A stretch of 64,000 nucleotides of DNA from Streptomyces olivochromogenes. GTDB lineage: Bacteria > Actinomycetota > Actinomycetes > Streptomycetales > Streptomycetaceae. The notes under the pieces were generated by a model that saw only the letters and a list, made by a program, of their open reading frames with translations, ran no database searches and was not told the DNA's origin. The stretch covers positions 665,308 through 729,307 of the forward strand of contig NZ_KQ948451.1 in the NCBI RefSeq assembly GCF_001514115.1, in the 5' to 3' direction. This document shows, piece by piece, positions 8,328 through 17,187 of the stretch. The position numbers and the translations under genes are program-made. Numbering within the stretch: the stretch's first letter is position 1; each line of letters opens with the position of its first letter.

Positions 8328-9677
8328 TCACGCTTTCCACCAGGACAGGAACGAACTCCACAGCCCGCCACGCTCCTGCTGCCGGCCCTGCCCACCTCCT
8401 TGGTCGCTGCGCGCCGTGGTCTCCGGGCGGTGCTGCGGGTCGGGCTGCCGGGCGGCCCGTACGGGGGTGAAACGGGCCGGAAGCGCGGCCAGCGCCCGGT
8501 TGAAGGGACCCGGACGCCAGGTCAGACTGTCCTCGGGTACGGCCAGTTCGACGTCGGGCAGCCGGTTGAAGAGGTTCTCGATGGCCGTCACGGTGATGAG
8601 CCGGGCGGGGTCCTTGGCCGGGCAGGCGTGCGGTCCCGCGCTCCACGCCAGGTGGGAGCGGTTGCTCGACGCGTGACGGGACGCCGCGAGCGCCGGGTCG
8701 GTGTTGGCGGCCGCGAAGCTGACCAGCACGAGGTCGCCCGCCGCCAGCTTCTGTCCCCCGAACTCCATGTCGGCCGCCGGGTAGTGCGGCGCGTAGTTCG
8801 CCATGGGCGGGTTCTTCCACAGCGTGGTGTCGATGGCCTCTTCGATCAACCCGCCTGCCGCGTAACGGTCGTTGGTCAGCAGCAGGTGCAGGGTGTTGGA
8901 GATGAGGTTGCGCAGCGGCTCCGCACCGGCGCCCAGGAGCAGGACGAGCTGGTGGGCCATCTCCTCGTTGGTCAGGCGCGCCTGATGCTGCATCAGCCAG
9001 GAGGTGACGTCGTCGCCGGGCCGGGACCGCTTGAGGGCCACCAGCTCGCCCACGGCCTGACCCAGTACCTCGTTCGCCTTCTCGGCATTCACACCGTCGA
9101 AAATGCCGGATATACCGAAGAGGACCCGGTCGCCGATCTCCGCGGGGCAGCCGAAGAGTTCGTTGAACACGAAAAGCGGCAGCAGCTTGGCGTAGTCGTT
9201 GAGCAGATCGGCCGAACCACGGGTGTGGAACTGGGCGATGAGGTAATTGGAGACCCGCTCGGCGCTCTGGCTCAGCCAATGCGAATCGACACGCGCGAAG
9301 CTGTCCGTGATCGCCTGCCGCAGCCGCATGTGGTCGGCCCCGTCAGTGAACATGGCGTTGGGCCGGTACACCAGAAGCGGAAGCACCGGACTGTCCGGAC
9401 TGATCTCACCTTCGTTGAAATCCCGCCAGCGGCGCGAGTCCTTCCGGAAGGCACCCGCGTTCTGGAGCAGCTGGAGCGCCGCCGAGTAATCCGTGACAAG
9501 AGTCGCCTCGACACCGGGGGCGAGTTCGACCGGAGCGGTCGGCCCGTAGTGACGCATGTACTCGTAATAGGCTTGCGGATCGGCCGCGAACTCCGCCCCG
9601 TGCAACGGCACCGGCTCGCCCGTGGCATGAGCCGGGCAGCCGGGTGGTGGCACGGGGGCGGTGGATTCAGTGTTCAT
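8328..9677 (-). CDS. Cytochrome P450 of the conservon type (CYP157-like), atypical active site
   Basis: A 449-residue soluble P450 starting at ATG 9677, eight bases after cvnD. The heme loop is present as WSAGPHACPAKDPARL with Cys352. Two near-universal features are missing. The K-helix ExxR is replaced by DTTLW (283-287), and the I-helix AGxxT reads GAGAEPLRN with no Thr. Known CYP157 enzymes in conservons likewise lack ExxR. The C-terminal 60 residues are a Gln/Arg/Gly-rich tail ending SSFLSWWKA. Co-transcription with cvnABCD is likely. It may act with a partner P450 or as a binding protein; catalysis is not assured. Confidence 0.9.
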   Translation of the reverse strand: MNTESTAPVPPPGCPAHATGEPVPLHGAEFAADPQAYYEYMRHYGPTAPVELAPGVEATLVTDYSAALQLLQNAGAFRKDSRRWRDFNEGEISPDSPVLPLLVYRPNAMFTDGADHMRLRQAITDSFARVDSHWLSQSAERVSNYLIAQFHTRGSADLLNDYAKLLPLFVFNELFGCPAEIGDRVLFGISGIFDGVNAEKANEVLGQAVGELVALKRSRPGDDVTSWLMQHQARLTNEEMAHQLVLLLGAGAEPLRNLISNTLHLLLTNDRYAAGGLIEEAIDTTLWKNPPMANYAPHYPAADMEFGGQKLAAGDLVLVSFAAANTDPALAASRHASSNRSHLAWSAGPHACPAKDPARLITVTAIENLFNRLPDVELAVPEDSLTWRPGPFNRALAALPARFTPVRAARQPDPQHRPETTARSDQGGGQGRQQERGGLWSSFLSWWKA

Positions 9678-9685
9678 GCTTGCTC

Positions 9686-10279
9686 CTAGCGGACACGGTC
9701 CTGCAAATAGTGAACGAGGGTGATCAGGGCGCTTGCTGATGAATTCTCGTCGCGAGCGTCGCAGGTGACGACCGGGGTGTCGGGGAGCAGGTCCAGCGCC
9801 TCACGCAGCGCCTCTTCGCCACGAATCGGCGTGCCGTCGAAGTGGTTCACGGCAATGGCGTAGGCGAGTCCGTACTGCTCGATCAGGTCGATGACGGCGA
9901 AGGAATCCGCCAGCCGCTCGGGGTCGACCAGCACGAGCGCCCCGAGAGCGCCGCGCGCCATGTCCTCCCACATCTGCACGAACCGCTGCTGGCCCGGCGT
10001 ACCGAACAGGTACAGCACGACGTGATCACTGATCGTGAGGCGTCCGAAGTCCATGGCCACCGTGGTGGTGGTCTTGCCGCGGACGCCCTTGAGGTCGTCG
10101 ATGTCCTCGCCGGCCTGCGTCATCGTCTCCTCCGTGGTCAGCGGAGGAATCTCGGACATCGTCCCGACGAAGGTGGTCTTGCCCACCGCGAAGTGCCCGA
10201 CGATCAGGATCTTCACGGCGGTCTGCGCCGCTCCACCACGGACGTACGCCTTCTCATCCAAAACGGGCCCGGAGACCAT
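9686..10279 (-). CDS. cvnD: Conservon GTP-binding protein CvnD
   Basis: A 197-residue Ras-like small GTPase of the ATP/GTP-binding (DUF/MglA-like) conservon group. ATG 10279 has AGGAGG upstream, chosen over a longer frame reaching 10369. Walker A is GHFAVGKTTF, switch region TTTTVAMDFG, G3 LFGTPGQQRF, and the base-recognition region AVNHFDG. It overlaps the end of cvnC by 26 bases. In characterised conservons CvnD sits with CvnA, CvnB and CvnC in a membrane-associated signalling complex; here it precedes the P450. Confidence 0.93.
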   Translation of the reverse strand: MVSGPVLDEKAYVRGGAAQTAVKILIVGHFAVGKTTFVGTMSEIPPLTTEETMTQAGEDIDDLKGVRGKTTTTVAMDFGRLTISDHVVLYLFGTPGQQRFVQMWEDMARGALGALVLVDPERLADSFAVIDLIEQYGLAYAIAVNHFDGTPIRGEEALREALDLLPDTPVVTCDARDENSSASALITLVHYLQDRVR

Positions 10280-10631
10280 CCAGCACCTCCTGAAGAATCT
10301 GCTCGTCGACCAGGCGGGCGCGCGCCACCGGCGCGCGCGTGATGAGGTAACCGCCTTCGGCGAGGGCATTGAGAAGGATCTTCACCACGCCCATGGGCAG
10401 GCGCAGGTGTCCCGCGATCTCGGCGACCGAGAGGTAGCCGCCGGAGCACATCTCCAGCAGGCTCTGTTCCTCCGGGGAGAGCCGGGCCGGCCGCTGCTGG
10501 TGGTCGGCGGCCGCCGTGACCAGCGTGATCAGGGAGAACTGGTCGCCGTCGGGAAGGTCCCGGCCATTGGTGATGACGTAGGGCCGCACTAACTCCGCGG
10601 CCTCGGGCTCCTGCCGCTCGGAATCGGTCAC
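10254..10631 (-). CDS. cvnC: Conservon DUF742 protein CvnC
   Basis: A 125-residue DUF742 protein beginning at GTG 10631, overlapping the cvnB stop by GTGA. It has the family's LVRPYVITNGR start and a winged-helix-like region (SLLEMCSGGYLSVAEIAGHL, then MGVVKILLNALAEGGYLI). It is thought to bind CvnD and CvnB in the conservon complex. No Tn or membrane features. Confidence 0.93.
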   Translation of the reverse strand: MTDSERQEPEAAELVRPYVITNGRDLPDGDQFSLITLVTAAADHQQRPARLSPEEQSLLEMCSGGYLSVAEIAGHLRLPMGVVKILLNALAEGGYLITRAPVARARLVDEQILQEVLDGLRARFG

Positions 10632-11029
10632 TGGCGTGCGCCGATGTTCTCGCGCGGCGGAGTCGTCAGCGCCTTGCCCAGCTGGCCGACGAGCTGCTGC
10701 ATACGGAAGGTGATCTCCCCCATCTCGACGTCGGGAGAGGCCGAGACCGCGAGGTACGCGCCGTCACCGGCGGAGATCAGGAAGACCCAGCCACCGTCGA
10801 ACTCGACGAGCGTCTGCCGCCACTTCAGATCGGACCCGTCGCAGAAGAACCCGATCGAGCGGCTCAGTGACTGCACACCGCTCATCGCGGCGGCGACGGT
10901 GTCCGCGTGGTCCCTCCCGACCCCCTTCGAGGACGCCATCAAGAGCCCGTCGGCGGAGACCAGGACCGCGTGCAGAGCCCCGGGAATCTCCAGGACGCCG
11001 TCAAGCATCCATGACAGATCGTTGTTCAC
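10628..11029 (-). CDS. cvnB: Conservon roadblock/LC7 protein CvnB
   Basis: A 133-residue roadblock/LC7-fold protein starting at GTG 11029 in a GTGA overlap with cvnA. Features are NNDLSWMLDGVLEIPGALHAVLVSADGLLM followed by GVQSLSRSIGFF and a YLAVSASPDVEMG strand. Such proteins act as GTPase-activating or scaffolding partners of the small GTPase CvnD. Confidence 0.93.
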   Translation of the reverse strand: MNNDLSWMLDGVLEIPGALHAVLVSADGLLMASSKGVGRDHADTVAAAMSGVQSLSRSIGFFCDGSDLKWRQTLVEFDGGWVFLISAGDGAYLAVSASPDVEMGEITFRMQQLVGQLGKALTTPPRENIGARQ

Positions 11030-12213
11030 GAAACCTCATGCCCTTCGCTGCTTGCGTCATGTGCGTTGCTCGTGCGGCCCGCGGGCTCCGGGAGCGCGGC
11101 TCGACCGGACTGCGTGCCGCGCTGGAAGGCACCCATGATCGAGGCGGTCTCCTCCTCGGAGCGGATCGGGGTGCCCGTGGTCATGGGGGCGCCCGTGGTT
11201 TCGGAACTCGGCGGCACGATGGCCATGGCCCGCCTGCGGCGGCGCTTGGGAAGACCGTCGGCGGTCGTGGACGCGGCCGCGGCGGGTTCCGGGCCGCTGG
11301 GGTTCAGCGAGGGAACAGTGCTCACAGTCTGTGCTCGCTCCTTTGGTTGCGGCATGCTGGTGAGCAGCTCGTCCGGCAGCAGGACCACCGCTCGCACACC
11401 CCCGTAGGGAGAGGTCGAGTCGACGGACACCGTGAAGCCGTAGCGCTCACAGAGCACACCGATCACCGCGAAGCCGAACTGCGGAGGATTGCCGAGCCCG
11501 GAGACACCCGAGGCCCGCTCACTCGAAAGGAGTTTCGCCGCTCGGGCCTTCTCCTCCTCGTTCATGCCGACACCGGCGTCGTCGACGACGATGCAGATGC
11601 CCTTGGGTACGGCACGGACATTGATCTCGACACTGGTTTCCGGTGCCGAGTAGCTCGTGGCGTTGTCGAGCAGTTCGGCAAGGGCCAGCGCGACCGGTTC
11701 GACGGCCCGGTTGGTGACCGCGAAATCGACCTGGGAAAGAATTTCGACCCGCTGGAAGTGCCGGATCCTGCCCTGCGCGCTGCGGACCACGTCGTAAACC
11801 GACGCGACGTCACGCTGCCGTCCCAGCCAGCCTTCGCAGAGCACCGCGATGGACTGGGCGCGCCGCCCGAACTGCGAGTTCATGTGGTCGATTTCCAGGA
11901 GGTCCTGGAGAATCACCGACTCGCCATACTTGCTCTGCAGTTTGGAAATGGCCAACTGCTGTTCGGCGGCGAGACCCTGAAGCGTCCGCATCGCCGATTT
12001 GAGCGCGGTTCTCGTTGCTTCTTCGGCTTGCTCCTGAGCCTTCTTCACCGAGGCCGAATATTGATTCTCAAGCTCAGCGTAGTGATCCCTGAGTTCTTGA
12101 TTTCCCTGCCTTAAACTCCGCGCAGACCGCTTTCCGCGAATAATGGCGGTAGCTGCAAGCGGAGTACCAGCGATAAGAGCCCAGAGAGCCGGGTCCTGCA
12201 TGTATTGCGTCAT
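11026..12213 (-). CDS. cvnA: Conservon sensor histidine-kinase-like protein CvnA
   Basis: A 395-residue membrane-associated sensor. One N-terminal hydrophobic helix (about 8-25) is followed by a charged coiled coil (about 38-95). A HATPase_c domain follows, with ELLDNATSYS (N box), VVDDAGVGM (G1) and GLGNPPQFGFAV (G2). The C-terminal third is Pro/Ser/Thr rich with a KRRRRRAM patch. No standard phospho-acceptor H box is clear, usual for CvnA. ATG 12213 has a GAAGAGAG SD. First gene of the operon cvnABCD-P450. Confidence 0.93.
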   Translation of the reverse strand: MTQYMQDPALWALIAGTPLAATAIIRGKRSARSLRQGNQELRDHYAELENQYSASVKKAQEQAEEATRTALKSAMRTLQGLAAEQQLAISKLQSKYGESVILQDLLEIDHMNSQFGRRAQSIAVLCEGWLGRQRDVASVYDVVRSAQGRIRHFQRVEILSQVDFAVTNRAVEPVALALAELLDNATSYSAPETSVEINVRAVPKGICIVVDDAGVGMNEEEKARAAKLLSSERASGVSGLGNPPQFGFAVIGVLCERYGFTVSVDSTSPYGGVRAVVLLPDELLTSMPQPKERAQTVSTVPSLNPSGPEPAAAASTTADGLPKRRRRRAMAIVPPSSETTGAPMTTGTPIRSEEETASIMGAFQRGTQSGRAALPEPAGRTSNAHDASSEGHEVS

Positions 12214-12310
12214 AAGACTCTCTTCAAGCGACTGACAGCCAGCTACTGAATTCCGTCAGCGCGGTGGGCCGACAGCCCACTGCGCAGGGTTTACCGTCCG
12301 GGCCGGACAG

Positions 12311-12345
12311 TTGGCCAGAAGAGTCGTTTGGCCGGAAGAGTCGTT
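12311..12345 (-). promoter_or_regulatory. Tandem 17-bp repeats upstream of cvnA
   Basis: In the 358-base gap 12214-12571 two adjacent copies of TTGGCCRGAAGAGTCGT (12311-12327 and 12328-12344, one mismatch) lie about 100 bases upstream of the cvnA start. A tandem pair of this spacing fits an operator or activator site. The rest of the gap is more AT-rich than the genes around it (12350-12480) and probably holds the conservon promoter. No gene is seen there. Confidence 0.5.
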
Positions 12346-12571
12346 TTGTGCACATAGCCCGCTCGGCAAGTGCGGCGATCGTATCATCGCCACATCTCAT
12401 GACGGACCATCAATATGGGGAGTACTTGCGAACATTGATGAGTAGTCAGATCCTCAACGACATCCGAAAAGGGGGCTCTGCGGCTTTCGTCAATCAGTGC
12501 CCGGAGTGGACATCGGGGAGCGGGTGCCGCCGAGCGGGCGCGGGGGGACCCCACGCCCGCCGGGCTCGCGT

Positions 12572-14386
12572 TCAGTGCAGGTCGGCCGGCTCCTGGCTGT
12601 CGTCGAGGAAACCGCCCGACTGGTGCTGCCACAGCTTCGCGTAGGCGCCTTCCGACGCGAGCAGTTCCTGATGCGTGCCCTGCTCGATGATTCGTCCGCG
12701 GTCGAGGACGACGAGCTGGTCCATGGTGGCGACCGTGCTCAGCCGGTGCGCCACGACGAGCGCCGTCCGGCCCTCCATGAGCCGCCACAGCGCCTCTTGT
12801 ACGAGGATCTCGCTCTCGGAGTCCAGCGCGCTGGTCGCCTCGTCGAGCAGCAGGATCGGTGCGTCGCGCAGGATCGCCCTGGCGAGTGCGACCCGCTGGC
12901 GCTGTCCGCCGGACAGCTTGACCCCGCGCTCGCCCACCATGGTGTCGAAGCCGTCCGACAGCGCGTCGGCGAACTCCGTGACATGCGCCGCCTCGGCCGC
13001 GCGACGGATCTCGGCCTCGGTGGCGTCCGGCCGGGCGAAGGCGATGTTGTCCCGCAAGGTGCGGTGGAACATCGCCGGGTCCTGCGGCACGTAGGCCATC
13101 AGGCCGCGCAGGTCGGCCTGGCGCAGCCTGCTGATGTCCTGCCCTCCGATCAGGATGCGGCCGGAGTCGATGTCCGTCATCCTCAGCAGCAGCCGGGCCA
13201 GCGTGGTCTTGCCCCCGCCGGACCGGCCGACGAGACCGATCTTCGCCCCGCTGGGCACCGCCAGGTCGAGTCCCTCGAAGAGCGGCTGCGCGCCCGCGTG
13301 GGCGAAGGTCACCTGCTCGAAGCGGACGTCGGCGGCCCGGGACAGCAGCGCTTCCGGCGCCTTCGGGTCGAGCACGGTCGGCGGCTTCAGCAGCAGTTCG
13401 GTGAACTGCGCGGCCTCCGTCATCGAGCTCTCCAGGCGACGGTAGATCTGGTTGAACTCGAACATGATCCGCGTCGCGTTGCTGTAGTACGTGAAGGCGA
13501 CCACGACCGCCTCGACGCCGTGGCTGCCTCCGCCGAGCGCGACCGCGAGCAGCAGGCCCAGCGCGTTGGTCAGTACGGACATCGGCGCGACCAGTGTGTC
13601 GATGCGCAGGTTGCCGTAGTCCCACGACCTCAGCATGAGCCGCCGCGAGGCCGCGACGCGCGACCGGTGCTCGGCGGCCTCGCGCTCCTCGGCGGCGAAC
13701 GCCCGGACCGTGTCCATGTTCATCAGGCTGTCGGCGACATGGCCCGACACCCGGGCGATCGCCTCCTCGCGCTGAGCGACGAGCGCCTGACGGCGGCGGA
13801 TGAGGGGCAGCACGCACAGCCCCGTCAGTGCGATCATGGCCAGGAGTCCGACGACGAGCAGCGGTTCGTAGCGCCACAGCACCACCGCCCCGAACACCAG
13901 CGGCACGAAGCTGCCCACGACCTGGAACGTCATCGTGTCGACGAACTCCTCGAAGCGGGAGGCGAAGCTCAGCACCCGCTTGGTCAGTGACCCGGCGAAG
14001 TTGTCGTGGAAGAACGCGGCGTCCTTGGCGAACAGCTCGTCCATGCCGATGACGTACAACTGCTCGATGCCGAGGGCGTCGAGACGGTTCAGGCAGTGCA
14101 GGCCGAGGCGCCACAGCATCTCCGCGAGCAGCAGGACGCCGGCGAAGCCGAGGACGTACGGCAGCGTCGAACCGATGGAGACGCCGACGTCGCCGGCGAT
14201 CCGGCCGACGAGCTTCGCGATGATCAGAGGCGCGATGTAGTTGATGCCGATGTTGCCGAGCGCCGGCAGCAGCATCGCGGGGGCGGTCAGCCGTCGGAGC
14301 CGGGCCAACTCCCGTCCGTAATAGCGAAGGGCGAGGAGCACCGAGCCTTTGCCCGGTGAACCCTCGCGCGATTCAGGCGATCCCAT
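12572..14386 (-). CDS. ABC transporter, fused permease and ATPase (exporter)
   Basis: A 604-residue half-size exporter. From ATG 14386, six membrane helices (to about 330) precede a nucleotide-binding domain with Walker A GRSGGGKTT, Q-loop YVPQDP, signature LSGGQRQR, Walker B ILLLDEATSALD and the switch His in VAHRLST. An upstream TTG at 14602 would add 72 poorly conserved-looking residues, so the shorter start is preferred although its SD is weak. It would work as a dimer; the substrate is unknown. Neighbours give no clear hint; the gene ends before the conservon promoter region. Confidence 0.9.
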   Translation of the reverse strand: MGSPESREGSPGKGSVLLALRYYGRELARLRRLTAPAMLLPALGNIGINYIAPLIIAKLVGRIAGDVGVSIGSTLPYVLGFAGVLLLAEMLWRLGLHCLNRLDALGIEQLYVIGMDELFAKDAAFFHDNFAGSLTKRVLSFASRFEEFVDTMTFQVVGSFVPLVFGAVVLWRYEPLLVVGLLAMIALTGLCVLPLIRRRQALVAQREEAIARVSGHVADSLMNMDTVRAFAAEEREAAEHRSRVAASRRLMLRSWDYGNLRIDTLVAPMSVLTNALGLLLAVALGGGSHGVEAVVVAFTYYSNATRIMFEFNQIYRRLESSMTEAAQFTELLLKPPTVLDPKAPEALLSRAADVRFEQVTFAHAGAQPLFEGLDLAVPSGAKIGLVGRSGGGKTTLARLLLRMTDIDSGRILIGGQDISRLRQADLRGLMAYVPQDPAMFHRTLRDNIAFARPDATEAEIRRAAEAAHVTEFADALSDGFDTMVGERGVKLSGGQRQRVALARAILRDAPILLLDEATSALDSESEILVQEALWRLMEGRTALVVAHRLSTVATMDQLVVLDRGRIIEQGTHQELLASEGAYAKLWQHQSGGFLDDSQEPADLH

Positions 14387-14761
14387 CCCAACCCTGTGTG
14401 GTCGTGCGGCAGCCTGCCGCGTGCTTCTCCGGGGAGTTTCCGTTGCCTCAGTGGCCGTGTGGAGCTTCGGTTTCGAGTGAGCGCGTTCGCTCGGGTCGTC
14501 CTCCGATGGGCGGGGTACGACGACGGGCCCGCGGCGACACCCACGTGCGAGTACGGCGGGCCAGGAATCGCAGTGTCCCGCGAGGGCTCCCGCGCAGTCC
14601 AAGCGTTTTTATCGGCCAACGGCGCACGTCGCACGCTTGCGCGACCCCAGCCGAACAGGCGTGTGCCCCTGAGCCGAGGCAGCCCGATCACCCCCGCCTC
14701 GATGCGCCCGGGCGTCTCTTTCCGCGCGGTCTCTGTCCGCGCAATTCCCCCGCAGGCCCAC

Positions 14762-15511
14762 GAGAGATCCCGCTCCACCACGCGCAACGTGCTCGTCGTC
14801 GTCGCGCTCGTGTGGACCGGCCAACTGGTCGCACTCGTCCCCGCGTTGTCCGGCATCGCACGGGCCGACATCGCCATCCACTTCCGGACCACGGACATCA
14901 CCCGGTTCACCCTGATGACCCTGCTGACCGGGACCTTCTTCCTGCCCTTCGCGGTCAAGGCCCCGGCCCTCTTCGGCACGAAGCGCGTCCTGCTCGTCGC
15001 CACCGACTACCGCGCGCTGCTGATCAGGCGCGGCATCGCGGGTGTCTACGCGGCCACCGCCCCGATCGCCTACGCGATCACCCGGGACGTGTTCCCCCGC
15101 CGCTGGGTGGGACTCGCCAGCGGGCTCCTGGCCGGCGGGGTCGGCCTCGTCGCCTTCGGCGGGCCGTTCCTGGCCGGCTGGCTCCTGGACAGTTACGGAT
15201 TCCGCGGTGTGCTGTGGTTCATGGCCATCAGCACCGCCGCGAGCTTCGTGCTGGTGGCCGCCTTCGTGCCGGGGAGCCCGGTCCGTGAGGCGGGCGGCCG
15301 GACGGACTGGGGCGGCGGACTCCTACTCGGCGGAGGGATCACGGCGATCGTCCCGGCCGTCGGCGAGGGATCGCAGTGGGGCTCGGTCAGTGCCAGGTTC
15401 GCCGCCTGTATCGCCGGGGCGCTGATCACACTGGTCGCCTTCGTGCTCGTCGAGCGCCGGGTCGCCGACCCCCTGTTCCCGCCGTCCATGACACGGCGTC
15501 GGCCGGTGTGA
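14762..15511 (+). pseudogene. Decayed MFS (drug-resistance type) transporter
   Basis: The frame has recognisable DHA2-like helices: NVLVVVALVWTGQLVALVP, YAATAPIAYAITRDVFPRRW, GLASGLLAGGVGLVAFGGPFLAGWLLD and FVLVERRVADPLFP. Between LFGTKRVLLV and ATDYRALLI several helices are missing, and the protein stops at RRRPV where the C-terminal half should begin. The left edge is unclear because no good start or SD is visible. The 376-base stretch 14387-14761 shows no gene. The remnant is followed directly by a P450 remnant, consistent with decay of an accessory locus next to a tRNA gene. Confidence 0.75.
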
Positions 15512-15512
15512 A

Positions 15513-15991
15513 CCATCCTCGGAGTGCCCTACGAGGACCACGAGTTCTTCCAGGAGCACGCCGGCGTCACCAACGCGCGGTTCAAGACACCGCAAGCGGC
15601 CGCCGCGACGACGAGGGAGCTGCGCCGCTACGTCTCCGGGCTCATCGAGGCCAAGATGGACGACCCCGCCGAGGACGTCCTGTCCGACCTCGGCGCGCGC
15701 GTCAAGGAGGCGATCTCAGCCTGGCGGAGGCCGCTCCCCTGGAGCACATCCTGCTCGTCGCCGGCCACGACACCAGCGCCAACATGATCACTCCGGGCAC
15801 CGCGCTGCTGCTCCGGAACCCCGACCAGCTCGCGGCCCTGCCTGCCGCTGGCCCGTAGCGAACTCCACATCGTGTTCAGCACGCCGTTCCGTCGGGTGCC
15901 GACCCCGCGGCTCGCGGTCGACGTCTCGGAGCTGAAGTTCAAGGAGGACTCGCAGGCGTACGGCATCTACGCGCTGCCCGTCACCTGGTAG
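15513..15991 (+). pseudogene. Cytochrome P450 remnant with frameshift and deleted heme loop
   Basis: Three pieces of a P450 are readable in order. The first is GVPYEDHEFFQEHAG...DLGARVK. The second, in another frame after about 15710, is SLAEAAPLEHILLVAGHDTSANMI (I-helix with AGHDT). The third is LARSELHIVFST...SELKFKEDSQAYG..LPVTW, ending TAG at 15991. The segment with ExxR and the FGxGxHxCxG heme loop is deleted, so no enzyme can be made. Sequence resembles actinomycete CYP105/107-type enzymes. Confidence 0.85.
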
Positions 15992-16020
15992 CTCCTGGAG
16001 GTCCGCAAAGGAGCGGACAC

Positions 16021-16054
16021 GAAAAAGCCGTCTTCTCATCGCCGAGAAGACGGC
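16021..16054 (-). terminator. Intrinsic terminator of tRNA-Pro
   Basis: A perfect 11-bp stem (GCCGTCTTCTC and complement, six-base loop, 16027-16054) followed on the minus strand by five T (16022-16026). It lies 20 bases beyond the encoded CCA of the tRNA. Confidence 0.9.
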
Positions 16055-16073
16055 CTCCGACCTGCTGTGAAGC

Positions 16074-16150
<77 letters not shown>

Positions 16151-16332
16151 TTGCCCGTCTGACCTGGGGTTTCCCCTGGCTGAACGCGCACGGAAACAAT
16201 ACCGCACTCGGGGCGATGGTCGCGCATCCGTTTATTCGGGGCCGACCGGGGCGCGGGCCACGGGGCCGCGCGGGGGAAGACTTCGAGGCGACACTTGACC
16301 TGAAGTTTGATTGAGGTTGCACGATCGTCGGC

Positions 16333-17037
16333 ATGACGATCATCGAGGCGGAACGCCACCACCAGTACCAGGACCTGCCCCGCCTGATGGGGCTGATGAC
16401 CGGCGACGAGAAGCACGGACCCGCGGCGACGTCCACGCTGGACGCGCTGTGGGTGCTCTACGACCGGGTGCTGCGGGTCGGGCCCGAGCGGATGGACGAT
16501 CCGGAGCGGGACCGGTTCCTGCTCTCCAAGGGTCACGGGCCCATGGCGTACTACGCGGTGCTCGCGGCCAAGGGCTTCGTGCCCGTGGAGTGGCTGCCGG
16601 ACTTCGGCGCGTACGACTCGCCGCTCGGACACCACCCGGACCGGGTGCTGGTACCCGGCGCCGAGATCGGCAGCGGGTCGCTGGGGCACGGGCTGCCGAT
16701 CGCTGTCGGCACCGCGCTCGGCCTGCGCGCGCAGGGGCTGGGCGAGCCCCGTGTGTGGGTGCTGATCGGCGACGCGGAGCTGGACGAGGGCAGCAACCAC
16801 GAGGCGATCGCGTACGCCGGGCCGGCCGGTCTCGACCGGCTGCACACCGTGGTGATCGACAACTCCTCCGCCAGCCATGCCCGGCCCGGCGGTATCGCCG
16901 CCCGGTTCGAGGCCGCGGGCTGGTCCGCCCTGACCGTCGACGGCCGTGACCACGAGGCGCTGTACGCCGCCTTCACCGCGCCCCACCCGGGTCGCCCGCA
17001 CGTGGTGGTCGCCCGGGTCGAGCCCAAGTCCGCCTGA
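16333..17037 (+). CDS. Transketolase-like protein, N-terminal (ThDP-binding) subunit
   Basis: A 234-residue protein equal to the N-terminal third of transketolase. It has LSKGHGPMAYYAVL, the GSGSLGHGLPIAVG loop and the ThDP/Mg motif GDAELDEGSNHEA...IDNSSA. Starting ATG at 16333. The matching pyrimidine-binding and C-terminal half is the next plus-strand gene, 150 bases away, so the enzyme is a two-subunit form. The donor and acceptor sugars are unknown; split transketolases often serve in secondary metabolism or special sugar pathways. Confidence 0.9.
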   Translation: MTIIEAERHHQYQDLPRLMGLMTGDEKHGPAATSTLDALWVLYDRVLRVGPERMDDPERDRFLLSKGHGPMAYYAVLAAKGFVPVEWLPDFGAYDSPLGHHPDRVLVPGAEIGSGSLGHGLPIAVGTALGLRAQGLGEPRVWVLIGDAELDEGSNHEAIAYAGPAGLDRLHTVVIDNSSASHARPGGIAARFEAAGWSALTVDGRDHEALYAAFTAPHPGRPHVVVARVEPKSA

Positions 17038-17039
17038 GA

Positions 17040-17115
17040 CACCCGAGGCATCTGAGGCATATGCGCCTTCTGAGGTACCTGAGATACCTGAGGCATCCGA
17101 GGCACGTAAGGCATC
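17040..17115. repeat. Degenerate 9-12-base repeats between transketolase genes
   Basis: The spacer carries many variants of the words GAGGCATCTGAGGCA and GAGGTACCTGAGATACC, about seven imperfect copies. It looks like slipped-strand expansion of a short unit. No role is clear; it may lower coupling between the two subunit genes. Confidence 0.5.
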
Positions 17116-17187
17116 TGCGGCTCCGGACGCTCCCCCTCCCCTCACCCCGTCTCCTCATCCCGTACGCCCCTGAAAGGACCCCCTTCC

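Noticed and set aside
8030..8395. N-terminal extension of the prenyltransferase to 8395
   Set aside because: The extra 122 codons cross the T-tailed hairpin, lack an SD and look unrelated to the family; the ATG at 8029 has GGGAGG.
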